17,621 nucleotides of DNA from Desulfobacula sp. (GTDB lineage: Bacteria; Desulfobacterota; Desulfobacteria; Desulfobacterales; Desulfobacteraceae), in the NCBI GenBank assembly GCA_027858355.1, contig JAQICW010000423.1, positions 1 through 17,621 on the forward strand, given 5' to 3'. Under the pieces are notes generated by a model, which saw only the letters and a list, made by a program, of their open reading frames with translations, had not been told where the DNA came from and searched no databases. Below are positions 8,992-16,614 of this stretch, piece by piece. How positions within the stretch are numbered: position 1 is the first letter of the stretch; every line of letters starts with the position of its first letter. The position numbers and the translations under genes were made by a program.

Positions 8992-9029
8992 TCCCATATC
9001 AGACAGGCTCTGGTGTGGGATTTTTTTTT
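8992..9029 (+). terminator. Intrinsic terminator, the expression platform of the riboswitch
   Basis: TCCCATATCAGA (8992-9003) pairs with TCTGGTGTGGGA (9009-9020) through 12 bp including two G-U pairs, with a five-base loop, followed directly by nine Ts (9021-9029). It lies 48 bases before the cbiK start, so control is by transcription attenuation. ATGGGAA in the aptamer (8880-8886) is complementary to TTCCCAT (8991-8997) and could act as antiterminator in the ligand-free state; this last point is inference. Confidence 0.85.
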
Positions 9030-9077
9030 GATGCCCGATCCCGCGTTGTTTTAACTCTTAATAACCGAGGAACTTTT

Positions 9078-10037
9078 ATGAAAAAAGTTTGTTTTATTAC
9101 ACTGATACTATTTCTGGGCTTGATTTTTAGTTCACCTCTTTATGCTAAAACCGCTATTATTGTTGCTCATTTCGGAACCACTGTGCCACAAGCGATTACA
9201 TCCATCGATAATATAACATCCAGAGTAAAAGCAGCTTTCCCTGACACGGAAATCCGGGTTGTATTTACATCTAATATTATACGGTCCGTGTGGAAAAAAA
9301 GAAGCCGAAACCCAAAGGAATGGAAAGACAAGGGAATCAGTGAAGAAATTCTTTTTACAAAAAATCTGCTCAGCACCTTTGGAGATCTGAAAAGCCAAGG
9401 ATATAAAGAAGTTATTGTTCAACCCACCCACCTGTTCCACATGGAACAATACCATGATTTGATGCAATATGTGGATGCCATCAGGTCCATTAGAACCATA
9501 AGAGATAAATGGAAACCATTCAATAAAATTGCCCTTGGCAGGCCGGCTCTTGGCACTGTTGGAGATGTATATCCTTATCGTGATGATCTTAAGAGGGCCG
9601 TAAAAACCTTTGCTAATGATGTTGCACTTGCCGGGCAAAAGGGTGCAGCTCTTGTTTATATGGGGCATGGAAATGAATTATGGTCCACTGGCATATATGT
9701 TGAGCTCCAGCAATTAATGAGAGAAACTTATCCCGAGGTCAAGACCTTTATAGGGGGTGTTGAAGGATATCCCGGTCTTGAAGATGTTAAGAAAAGCCTT
9801 GGCCATCATACCCCGAAAATTGAAAACATCCTGCTAAAACCATTGATGATTGTTGCCGGAGACCATGCAAGAAATGACATGGCCAGCGATGAGGACGACT
9901 CCTGGGAAACAGTATTAAGCAAGGCTGGATTTACTGTTGAAACAATTCTACAGGGTCTTGGATCTAATAATCAGTTTGCCGATCTTTTTGTAGCTCATAT
10001 AAAAGACGCTGCAAAAACTTCAGGCATTGACCTGTAG
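9078..10037 (+). CDS. cbiK: Periplasmic-type sirohydrochlorin cobaltochelatase
   Basis: CbiK inserts Co2+ into sirohydrochlorin, the entry step of the anaerobic cobalamin route. I chose ATG 9078 because GAGG lies eight bases upstream. The frame stays open back to a GTG at 9015, but that would start inside the terminator hairpin. The 319-residue protein opens with a clear signal peptide: KK, a hydrophobic core, and a likely cut after LYA (residue 23). Export makes it resemble CbiKP of Desulfovibrio vulgaris. His197 in YMGHG and His263 in VAGDHARNDMASDEDDSW correspond to the metal-binding His145 and His207 of Salmonella CbiK. A third His-rich patch (PTHLFHMEQYHDL, 115-127) lies near the active site in the family. 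Being first after the riboswitch supports a role in B12 synthesis, although a periplasmic enzyme could also serve heme or iron handling. Confidence 0.93.
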   Translation: MKKVCFITLILFLGLIFSSPLYAKTAIIVAHFGTTVPQAITSIDNITSRVKAAFPDTEIRVVFTSNIIRSVWKKRSRNPKEWKDKGISEEILFTKNLLSTFGDLKSQGYKEVIVQPTHLFHMEQYHDLMQYVDAIRSIRTIRDKWKPFNKIALGRPALGTVGDVYPYRDDLKRAVKTFANDVALAGQKGAALVYMGHGNELWSTGIYVELQQLMRETYPEVKTFIGGVEGYPGLEDVKKSLGHHTPKIENILLKPLMIVAGDHARNDMASDEDDSWETVLSKAGFTVETILQGLGSNNQFADLFVAHIKDAAKTSGIDL

Positions 10038-10051
10038 AGCATGGCAAGAAT

Positions 10052-11098
10052 TTGAGTATATTGCTTAACATATTAAAAGGGAGAACAGCATACCTGGTGG
10101 TTCTATTTTCCCTTTTTCTTGTTTTAATGATTCTTATCTCTTTATCCATGGGATATATCCATATTCCAATGCTGGATATCATAAGCATCCTTTATGGAAA
10201 AATAAGCGGCAACCTTCAAATCCTGGAAAATATCAGTGAAACCTATTTGACAGTGATATTTGACGTACGTCTTCCAAGAATACTTACCAGTGCTATTGTT
10301 GGGGCGGCCCTTGCCGTGTCAGGAGGCTTATTCCAGGGGATATTATTGAATCCCCTGGCCGATCCTTATACCCTTGGCGTATCTGCAGGTGCTGCTTTTG
10401 GAGCAAGTATTGCCATTTTATTAAATTTGAGTGCAGCCTTTGTTTCCGTTCCTGCATTTGCTTTTACAGGTGCTTGTACTACTTTATTCCTGGTCATGTT
10501 TTTATCCTATTCTTCAAAAAATCCAAGTCTCTCTCTTTCTTCCAATAACTTGATATTATCAGGGATCATTGTTGCTGCCATTCTTTCTGCTGGAATCAGT
10601 TTTTTAAAATTTATTGCCAATGAACAAGTCTCTGTCATTATTTTCTGGCTTATGGGCAGTTTTGCTTCAAAAACATGGACAGATTTTTTTGCTGTTTTGA
10701 TTTTCCTTATGATAGGACTTTTTATTTCAATGTTTTTTGCCCGGGACCTGAACCTTATCTCCCTTGGGGCCAAATCAGCCACAAGCCTGGGTGTAGATCT
10801 AAAAAAAGTAACCATCATCTTATTGGTTACAGGTTCCATGCTGGCCGCCATCTGTGTGTCTGTTTCAGGAATCATTGGTTTTGTAGGACTTCTGGTTCCG
10901 CACACAGTCCGGTTTATCACCGGGCCTGACAATCGAAAACTGATCCCTCTATCCATGATAGCAGGTGCCTTTTTATTGTTGTTTGCCGATACCATTACCC
11001 GGGCAGTTCTTCCCCATGAAATACCCATTGGCGTTCTGACAGCCTTGACAGGCGGCCCGGTCTTTTGCTGGATCTTTAAAAAAAATAGGTTTAAATAA
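10052..11098 (+). CDS. FecCD/BtuC-family ABC transporter permease
   Basis: This is the membrane subunit of an importer for vitamin B12, heme, siderophore or a related chelate. The 348-residue protein is very hydrophobic, with about nine or ten membrane spans. It carries the family's C-terminal signature GLLVPHTVRFITGPDNRKLIP followed by GVLTALTGGPVFCW, and AVSGGLFQGILLNPLADPYTLG around residues 90-112. The start is probably TTG 10052, since the only internal ATG near the front (10127) would cut off most of the first membrane span; TTG 10061 is also possible, and no strong SD is visible. It lies 14 bases after cbiK and six before the ATPase gene. Under the cobalamin riboswitch and beside CbiK, the substrate is likely a corrinoid or its cobalt-tetrapyrrole precursor. 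Confidence 0.92.
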   Translation: MSILLNILKGRTAYLVVLFSLFLVLMILISLSMGYIHIPMLDIISILYGKISGNLQILENISETYLTVIFDVRLPRILTSAIVGAALAVSGGLFQGILLNPLADPYTLGVSAGAAFGASIAILLNLSAAFVSVPAFAFTGACTTLFLVMFLSYSSKNPSLSLSSNNLILSGIIVAAILSAGISFLKFIANEQVSVIIFWLMGSFASKTWTDFFAVLIFLMIGLFISMFFARDLNLISLGAKSATSLGVDLKKVTIILLVTGSMLAAICVSVSGIIGFVGLLVPHTVRFITGPDNRKLIPLSMIAGAFLLLFADTITRAVLPHEIPIGVLTALTGGPVFCWIFKKNRFK

Positions 11099-11104
11099 AA
11101 ACAA

Positions 11105-11929
11105 ATGAAGTTAAATCTACACGACATCTTTTTTGCCTATGACCGTGATTATATTATCCAAAATATCTGCTGTTCTTTTGTATCTGGAAATTTTTATTCC
11201 ATTATCGGACCCAATGGCAGCGGCAAAACCACTCTTTTAGATTTAATTTCAGGCTTTTTAAATCCCGGCAAAGGCCATATTGATATTGATGAAACCCCGG
11301 TTTTGTCCCTTTCAAAAAAAGAAATTTCAAAAAAAATTTCCCTGGTTTCCCAGGACTATATAATCAACTTCCCTTTTAGGGTAAAAGATGTGGTAATGAT
11401 GGGAAGACACCCCTATATACCAAGGTTCTCACACCCTTCCGGCCGTGATATGGAAAGCGTGGATAAAATGATGAAAATATGTGGAATCTATCATTTATCT
11501 GACCGGAAGATTAATGAGCTGTCCGGAGGGGAAAGACAGCGTTGCGTGTTTGCCCGAGCCCTTTGCCAGGACACACAGGTTCTCTTATTGGATGAAGCTT
11601 TTTCTAATATGGACATCAATCATACCTTGCAAATGCTGCGTTTAGTAAAACAATCTGTAAAAGAAAAGAATAAGCTTGTGATAAGCGTTTTCCATGATTT
11701 AAACCTCGCATCAAGCTGGTCTGATAAACTGCTGATGCTGAAAAAAGGAGAGATAAAAGCCTTTGGTAATTCCCAGGATGTCCTGACACAACAGACAATT
11801 AAAGATGTGTTTGATGTAGCATCCATTGTTGAGTTTAACGAGCATGCTCAAGCAAAGCAGGTGTATTATCCGTCAATTAAAAAACATAACAGGCTTCATC
11901 ATTTTTATTATTTTTATTATTTCATTTAA
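11105..11929 (+). CDS. BtuD/FhuC-like ABC transporter ATP-binding protein
   Basis: This cytoplasmic ATPase should power the adjacent permease. It shows Walker A GPNGSGKT (35-42), Q-loop LVSQD, the signature LSGGERQR (139-146), Walker B VLLLDEA (Asp163, Glu164) and the switch His197 in VFHDLN. After Walker B it reads DEAFSNMD where DEPTSxLD is more usual. At 274 residues it is slightly longer than typical FhuC/BtuD proteins. The extra tail (about residues 247-274, ending HHFYYFYYFI) is encoded by the same DNA that codes for the signal peptide of the next gene in another frame. The start ATG follows the permease stop by six bases without a clear SD, so translation is probably coupled. Confidence 0.94.
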   Translation: MKLNLHDIFFAYDRDYIIQNICCSFVSGNFYSIIGPNGSGKTTLLDLISGFLNPGKGHIDIDETPVLSLSKKEISKKISLVSQDYIINFPFRVKDVVMMGRHPYIPRFSHPSGRDMESVDKMMKICGIYHLSDRKINELSGGERQRCVFARALCQDTQVLLLDEAFSNMDINHTLQMLRLVKQSVKEKNKLVISVFHDLNLASSWSDKLLMLKKGEIKAFGNSQDVLTQQTIKDVFDVASIVEFNEHAQAKQVYYPSIKKHNRLHHFYYFYYFI

Positions 11930-12803
11930 TTGCTCTGCGTTAACACTGACAGATAAAAAGGGGCGGCAGATCGATTTTTCAAAACCCTTTACCAGAATCA
12001 TTTCTCTTTATGGCGCACATACGGAAAACCTTTATAATTTAGGCCTTGAAGAACATATTATAGGGGTTTCCATTAATGATACCTTTCCTTCCCAGGTGAC
12101 AAAAAAACCGAAATTTTCATATCATGATGATCCTGAAAAATTTTTAGCCTTTATGCCCGATCTTGTTCTGGTGCGACCAATGATTGACAATGGATATCCA
12201 AATTTGATAAGCCGTCTCGAAAAATCAGGTATCACAGTGGTTTCCCTCCAACCTTCAGGTATAAAAGATATGTATGACTATTTGTTAAAATTAGGAATGT
12301 TGACAGGAAGGGACCAACAGGCCAAAAAAATGATCCAGGATTTTAAGGAAAAAACAGACCATATCAAAACATTGACCAAAGAGATTCAAGTTAAAAAAAG
12401 CGTCTATTTCCAGGCGATTCATACAAGGATGAAAACATTCACCCAGGGCGCAATGCCCATTTTTGCCCTTGAAATCGCTGGCGGAATCAATGTGGCATGG
12501 GATGCCAAGGCATCAAGGAATACAAATATAGCCATATATGGTAAGGAGCAGATCCTTGCAAAAGCCTCACAAATAGATGTTTTCCTTGCCCAAAAAGGCA
12601 TAATGAATGCTGTGAGTATTGAACTGATAAAAAAAGAACCTGGATTTGGAGTCATTAAAGCTATAAAAAATGATCAAATATATTTAATTGATGAAAATAT
12701 CGTTTCCCGTCCTGTTCCAAGGCTTTATGAAGGGATTGTCTCAATTGGAACCCTCCTTTATCCAGATATTTTCACCCAAGAAAAACTTAATAAGGAATTA
12801 TAA
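11844..12803 (+). CDS. Periplasmic substrate-binding protein of the BtuCDF-like importer
   Basis: From ATG 11844 the protein is 319 residues. It has a positively charged N-terminus and a strongly hydrophobic core (GFIIFIIFIISF), with a likely signal peptidase I site after NCSA; SFNC is a poor lipobox, so a lipoprotein is unlikely. The mature part has the Peripla_BP_2 (BtuF/FepB) pattern: KPFTRIISLYGAHTENLYNLG, then LEEHIIGVS, and FMPDLVLVRP in the first lobe, a long linking helix, and VFLAQKGIMN to the C-terminal lobe. It should capture the substrate in the periplasm and pass it to the permease. TTG codons at 11826 and 11829 are other possible starts. The gene overlaps the ATPase gene by 86 nt from ATG 11844 and shares one base with the cbiL start (TAATG). 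Confidence 0.9.
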   Translation: MLKQSRCIIRQLKNITGFIIFIIFIISFNCSALTLTDKKGRQIDFSKPFTRIISLYGAHTENLYNLGLEEHIIGVSINDTFPSQVTKKPKFSYHDDPEKFLAFMPDLVLVRPMIDNGYPNLISRLEKSGITVVSLQPSGIKDMYDYLLKLGMLTGRDQQAKKMIQDFKEKTDHIKTLTKEIQVKKSVYFQAIHTRMKTFTQGAMPIFALEIAGGINVAWDAKASRNTNIAIYGKEQILAKASQIDVFLAQKGIMNAVSIELIKKEPGFGVIKAIKNDQIYLIDENIVSRPVPRLYEGIVSIGTLLYPDIFTQEKLNKEL

Positions 12804-13507
12804 TGAAAAACATTGGAAAACTATTCGGTGTAGGTGTTGGACCGGGAGATCCCGAATTGATAACGGTCAAGGCTGTCAGGGTGATCAAAGAGGCTGATAT
12901 TATTTTTACGGCTGCGTCCACGAAAAACACATACAGCCTGGCAGTTGAGATTGCCTCTCCCTATATCTCGCCCTCTGCCCAGATTGAAAAACTTTCTTTT
13001 CCCATGACCAAAGTTGTCAAAGAGGTAGAAGAAGCATGGATCCATAATGCAAAACAGATAGCCAAGGAATTGAAACAGGGAAAAAATGTTGTTTTTCTGA
13101 CCCTTGGAGATCCTACAACATATTCTACTTTTGGCTATATTTTAAAAAAAATGGCCTGTATTATGCCGGAAGCTGATATTGAGACCATTCCAGGCATCAC
13201 CTCTTTTCATGCAGCCTCAGCCCGGCTGAACAGGATACTTGTGGAAGGGGAAGAGTCCTTGCTTGTAACCTCTGGAGCCTATGGCGGCGACCGGATACGA
13301 AATATCAATGGGATTGAAAATGTTGCCATAGTAAAGGCCTATAAAAACATTCAAGATATCAATAAGGCATTGAAAGAAACAGGTCTTGACAACAAAAGTG
13401 TGGCTGTATCAAAGTGTGGCCGTAAAAATGAGCAGATCATAGAGGATCTTGATGAGCTTGAAAAAAGATCCCCCGATTACTGGACCCTGATACTTGCCTC
13501 TAAATGA
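12803..13507 (+). CDS. cbiL: Cobalt-factor II / precorrin-2 C20-methyltransferase
   Basis: This 234-residue cytoplasmic enzyme transfers a methyl group from SAM to C20 of cobalt-factor II. It has the tetrapyrrole methylase fold. GVGVGPGDPELIT (about residues 9-21) is the N-terminal SAM-site loop, LGDPTTYSTFGYI (about 100-112) is a family signature, and PGITSFHAASARL follows near residue 131. The STxxY/W-type signature and its length place it with CbiL/CobI rather than with the other methylases of the operon. Since the cluster starts with CbiK, the substrate is expected to carry cobalt already (CbiL role). It starts on the last base of the binding-protein stop codon, and its own stop overlaps the next gene as ATGA. 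Confidence 0.93.
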   Translation: MKNIGKLFGVGVGPGDPELITVKAVRVIKEADIIFTAASTKNTYSLAVEIASPYISPSAQIEKLSFPMTKVVKEVEEAWIHNAKQIAKELKQGKNVVFLTLGDPTTYSTFGYILKKMACIMPEADIETIPGITSFHAASARLNRILVEGEESLLVTSGAYGGDRIRNINGIENVAIVKAYKNIQDINKALKETGLDNKSVAVSKCGRKNEQIIEDLDELEKRSPDYWTLILASK

Positions 13508-14577
13508 AACCCAATGATATAAAATATAAAAACCTTGGGGTTTCAATCTTTTTTACGCTGGCCTGTTTATTTTTCAGCCTGAATTATTTTGAAAACATTA
13601 CCCTTGCTGTCTGCCTTAAAAAGCTTGGGATACCATTATTCAGACTTCTTATGTTCATTTCCATCGGGCTTTTAGCAGGTCAATTGATTGAAAGCCTTGG
13701 CTGGACAAAACAGGTTGCTGTCCTTGCCAGACCTTTTTTTCGATTTTCAAATCTTGGAAATCGGTGCAGCGCTGCTTTTACAACTGCTTTTATATCCGGA
13801 GCAACGGCCAATGCCATGCTTTTGGATTTTTATGAAGACAAGAAAATCAGCAAAATGCAATTATTCCTGTCAAATTATATCAACCAGTTTCCGGCCTTTT
13901 TTCTTCACCTGCCAACCACTGTTTTTATTGTTTTGCCCTTGACCGGTTATGCCGGAGCCCTTTATTTTATTATAACTTTTTTGGCCACACTTTTCAGAAC
14001 AATTTGTTTCCTTATCTTTGGCAGATTATATCTTAAAGGTTATCTCGACCATGACCCAGAACGTTTCAATACAGAGTTTCCCCAAACAAGAGATAAAAGT
14101 GTAAAAGAAAACAAAAAAGATGTGGCATCCATAATAAAAAAGATTAAATCAAAACTGCCAGGACGTATAATCAATATAATTATCTGGGTTTTGCCGATTT
14201 ATACCCTTGTTTTTATTCTTAATAGCAATGGCTTTTTTAATTATCTGAACAAATCCCTGGCAGGTTTAGTCACACTAACGATCATGCCGATAGAATCCTT
14301 ATCTGTTGTCATTTTGAGCTTTGCTGCTGAATTCACATCAGGGTTTGCAGCGGCCGGAGCATTGATGGATGCGGGCGTCATAACTATTAAACAAACAGTC
14401 ATTGCTCTTTTGCTTGGAAATATTCTTGCATTTCCCATCAGAGCCCTTCGTCACCAGCTTCCCAGGTATATGGGAATTTTCTCTCCCAAAATGGGACTGC
14501 AACTGTTATTATCAGGTCAAATATTCAGAGTATTGAGTATCATATTAATGGGAACCTTTTATTATATAATGGCATAA
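13504..14577 (+). CDS. Multi-spanning Gate/nucleoside-recognition-type membrane protein, putative transporter in the B12 operon
   Basis: This 357-residue protein has about eight to ten hydrophobic segments and one charged cytoplasmic-type stretch (about residues 180-218, with DHDPERFN and KENKKDV). Two gate-like halves are visible. One holds FISGATANAMLLDFY near residue 98; the other holds EFTSGFAAAGALMDAG near 279 and ends in GNILAFPIRALRHQLPRYMG. This pattern recalls the Gate (nucleoside recognition) domain of SpmA/SpmB, FeoB and related transporters, many of which move ions or small molecules. I do not know a proven function for this protein. It overlaps cbiL by four bases and sits one base before the cbiE-cbiT fusion, so it is firmly part of the cobalamin operon. 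Cobalt or a tetrapyrrole intermediate are reasonable guesses for the substrate. Confidence 0.75.
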   Translation: MKPNDIKYKNLGVSIFFTLACLFFSLNYFENITLAVCLKKLGIPLFRLLMFISIGLLAGQLIESLGWTKQVAVLARPFFRFSNLGNRCSAAFTTAFISGATANAMLLDFYEDKKISKMQLFLSNYINQFPAFFLHLPTTVFIVLPLTGYAGALYFIITFLATLFRTICFLIFGRLYLKGYLDHDPERFNTEFPQTRDKSVKENKKDVASIIKKIKSKLPGRIINIIIWVLPIYTLVFILNSNGFFNYLNKSLAGLVTLTIMPIESLSVVILSFAAEFTSGFAAAGALMDAGVITIKQTVIALLLGNILAFPIRALRHQLPRYMGIFSPKMGLQLLLSGQIFRVLSIILMGTFYYIMA

Positions 14578-14578
14578 T

Positions 14579-15823
14579 ATGAATCCAATAGACATTATCG
14601 GTATAGGCCAGGGCAAAGAAGATCTTACATCAAAACACCTGAGGTTAATCAAAGACTGCGACGTATTGGTTGGCGGCAGACGTCATCTTGAAATGTTTGA
14701 TTATCCTGATAAACACAAAATTCCTATCACTGGTCAAATTGAAAATGTTGTTAAAGCTATTAAAGAACAAATGACCCTTCACAAAATTGTTGTCCTAGCT
14801 TCCGGAGATCCCTTGTTTTACGGCATTGGCTCCACGCTAACCCAATATTTTGAAAAAAAGCAATTAAATATTCATTCAAATATTTCATCTGTTGCTGCTG
14901 CTTTTGCAGCAATAAAAGAGCCCTGGCACGATGCAAAAATCATCAGCCTTCACGGCAAACAACAGAAAGCATTTTCCTTTGCAAGGATTGGCAAAGAGAA
15001 CAAAATAGCTTTTTTAACTGATCCGAAAATGAATCCGCAATATATTGCAGCAGGACTTATTAAAGAAGACCTGTATAATTTCAAATTTTGTGTTTTGGAA
15101 AATCTTGGGAGCAAAAATAAAGAAAAGATAACATGGTTTGAAAATCTTGCCCTGGTAGGAGAACAATTCTTTTCCCAGCCCAATATGGTAATTTTGCTGA
15201 ACAGGTTAAAAGAAAACAGCAATTTTTCACGTGAAACACATATTGGTATGGAGGACTCATTATTTAAGCATTCAAAAGGGCTAATTACAAAGTCTGAAAT
15301 CCGTTGCATTTCCTTGTCCAAATTAAAACTGACAAAAAAAAATCATGTGGTATGGGATATTGGATCAGGATCAGGTTCTATTGGTATTGAAGCTTCACTT
15401 CAGGTTCCCTGGGGCCAGGTGTATGCCATGGAAAAACACCCTGAACGAATCTTAGATATTAATCACAATATTCAAAGCTTTAACTGCAATAATATTAAGG
15501 TATTAAATACTGTCTTTCCAGAAGGAATCCAAGACTTGAAGACCCCGGATCGAATTTTTATTGGTGGGGGCGGTGCAAACCTTGAGCAAATTATTAAAGT
15601 CTCCTGCGACAGGCTGGCTCCCTTTGGAATTATTGTGATTAATACTGTATTGCTGCAAAGTCTTGAGACCTCTTTAAGGATCTTAAAAGAATATAAATTT
15701 GATCCAAATGTTTTGCAAATTCAGGTGTCAAGATCAAACTCAAACGGCATGCCCTTTGGAGATAGGCTTGAAGCATTAAACCCGGTTTGGATCATATCAG
15801 GATCAAAACCTAAGCTAAGGTAA
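14579..15823 (+). CDS. cobL: CbiE-CbiT fusion: cobalt-precorrin-7 C5-methyltransferase / cobalt-precorrin-6B C15-methyltransferase (decarboxylating)
   Basis: Two cobalamin enzymes are fused in one 414-residue chain. Residues 1 to about 200 are the CbiE tetrapyrrole methylase (IDIIGIGQGKEDLT at the start, LASGDPLFYGIG near 78-89). Residues from about 225 are CbiT, opening with the conserved KGLITKSEIRCISLSKL. The SAM-binding loop WDIGSGSGSIGIEA starts at Trp259, and IFIGGGGANLEQ and MPFGDRLEALNPVWII follow. Together they methylate C5 and C15 and remove the acetate carboxyl on C12. The linker codons TCA-CGT-GAA-ACA (Ser217 on) form a parS-like palindrome. The gene starts one base after the membrane protein and ends five bases before cbiF. 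Confidence 0.94.
   Translation: MNPIDIIGIGQGKEDLTSKHLRLIKDCDVLVGGRRHLEMFDYPDKHKIPITGQIENVVKAIKEQMTLHKIVVLASGDPLFYGIGSTLTQYFEKKQLNIHSNISSVAAAFAAIKEPWHDAKIISLHGKQQKAFSFARIGKENKIAFLTDPKMNPQYIAAGLIKEDLYNFKFCVLENLGSKNKEKITWFENLALVGEQFFSQPNMVILLNRLKENSNFSRETHIGMEDSLFKHSKGLITKSEIRCISLSKLKLTKKNHVVWDIGSGSGSIGIEASLQVPWGQVYAMEKHPERILDINHNIQSFNCNNIKVLNTVFPEGIQDLKTPDRIFIGGGGANLEQIIKVSCDRLAPFGIIVINTVLLQSLETSLRILKEYKFDPNVLQIQVSRSNSNGMPFGDRLEALNPVWIISGSKPKLR
15223..15238. other. parS-like ParB-binding site 1 (inside cobL)
   Basis: TTTTTCACGTGAAACA matches the chromosomal parS consensus TGTTNCACGTGAAACA at all but the second position and has the perfect core TTTCACGTGAAA. It sits in the linker between the CbiE and CbiT domains and encodes Ser-Arg-Glu-Thr. 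A second copy lies 2 kb downstream. ParB loading at such sites organises chromosome segregation. Confidence 0.7.
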
Positions 15824-15828
15824 GGTAT

Positions 15829-16614
15829 ATGAAGGAGAATAAGAACAAAGTTGTTTTTGCGGGTGCCGGGCCAGGTGATCCTGACCTCATCACTATTAAA
15901 TCCATGAAAGCGCTGAAATCCGCCGATCTTATCATTTATGCAGGATCTCTGGTGCCTGAAGCTGTGCTGTGCTGGAAGGGCGAGAAAACCGAAACAAAAT
16001 CCAGTGCCGGCATGGATCTGAACCATATTATTGATACAATAAAAGCCTATCATGCCAAGGGGAAAAAAATTGTTCGCCTGCATACTGGTGACCCCTCCCT
16101 CTATGGTGCAATTTTTGAACAAATGAGGGAACTTGAAAAAATCAACATTCCCTACGAGGTTATTCCAGGTGTTACTGCGGCATTTGCCGCCGCTTCCAAA
16201 ATGAACATGGAATATACACTGCCCGAGGTAACCCAGACCTTGATTCTTACCAGGATCTCCGGAAGAACACCCGTCCCTGAATCAGAGGATCTTGAGAAGC
16301 TTGCATCCCATCAATCTTCCATGGCCATATATTTGAGCATAGGCCATACTGAAAAAGTTCAGCAAATACTGGAAAAACATTACGGCCCAGACGTTTTGTG
16401 CGCAATTGCCTATAAAGTAAGCCATCCCCAGGAAAAAATAATTTATACAAAGATAAAAAACCTTGTAAAAACCTGTAAAGACAATTCCATCAAACGACAT
16501 GCCCTGATCATAGTTGGAAAATCTGTTGAAGCAAGCATTGACAATCAGGCTGTTTTAAAATCAAAACTATATGATTCGACATTTTCCCATGGATATAGAA
16601 ATGCTGAACAATAA
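15829..16614 (+). CDS. cbiF: Cobalt-precorrin-4 C11-methyltransferase
   Basis: This 261-residue cytoplasmic SAM enzyme methylates C11 of cobalt-precorrin-4 (CobM in the aerobic pathway). It starts with VVFAGAGPGDPDLITIKSMKA, the CbiF/CobM form of the N-terminal loop. It continues with IYAGSLVPEAVL, RLHTGDPSLYGAIFEQM near residue 82, and IPGVTAAFAAAS near 111, followed by LPEVTQTLILTRISGRTPVP, which is characteristic of this subfamily. The start ATG follows CTAAGG by eight bases and the cobL stop by five. The 3' end overlaps the start of cbiG. The call is secure; cobM is an equivalent symbol. Confidence 0.95.
   Translation: MKENKNKVVFAGAGPGDPDLITIKSMKALKSADLIIYAGSLVPEAVLCWKGEKTETKSSAGMDLNHIIDTIKAYHAKGKKIVRLHTGDPSLYGAIFEQMRELEKINIPYEVIPGVTAAFAAASKMNMEYTLPEVTQTLILTRISGRTPVPESEDLEKLASHQSSMAIYLSIGHTEKVQQILEKHYGPDVLCAIAYKVSHPQEKIIYTKIKNLVKTCKDNSIKRHALIIVGKSVEASIDNQAVLKSKLYDSTFSHGYRNAEQ

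Noticed and set aside
9015..9077. N-terminal extension of cbiK from a GTG at 9015
   Set aside because: It would begin inside the terminator hairpin, lacks a ribosome binding site and would bury the signal peptide; ATG 9078 has GAGG at a good distance.
9132..9668. 178-codon open frame on the - strand opposite cbiK
   Set aside because: The + strand CbiK frame has conserved catalytic histidines and the antisense peptide has no recognisable domain.
10507..11127. 206-codon open frame on the - strand opposite the permease gene
   Set aside because: It is antisense to a clear BtuC-family gene, has no recognisable family features and no ribosome binding context; it reflects the codon bias of the real gene.
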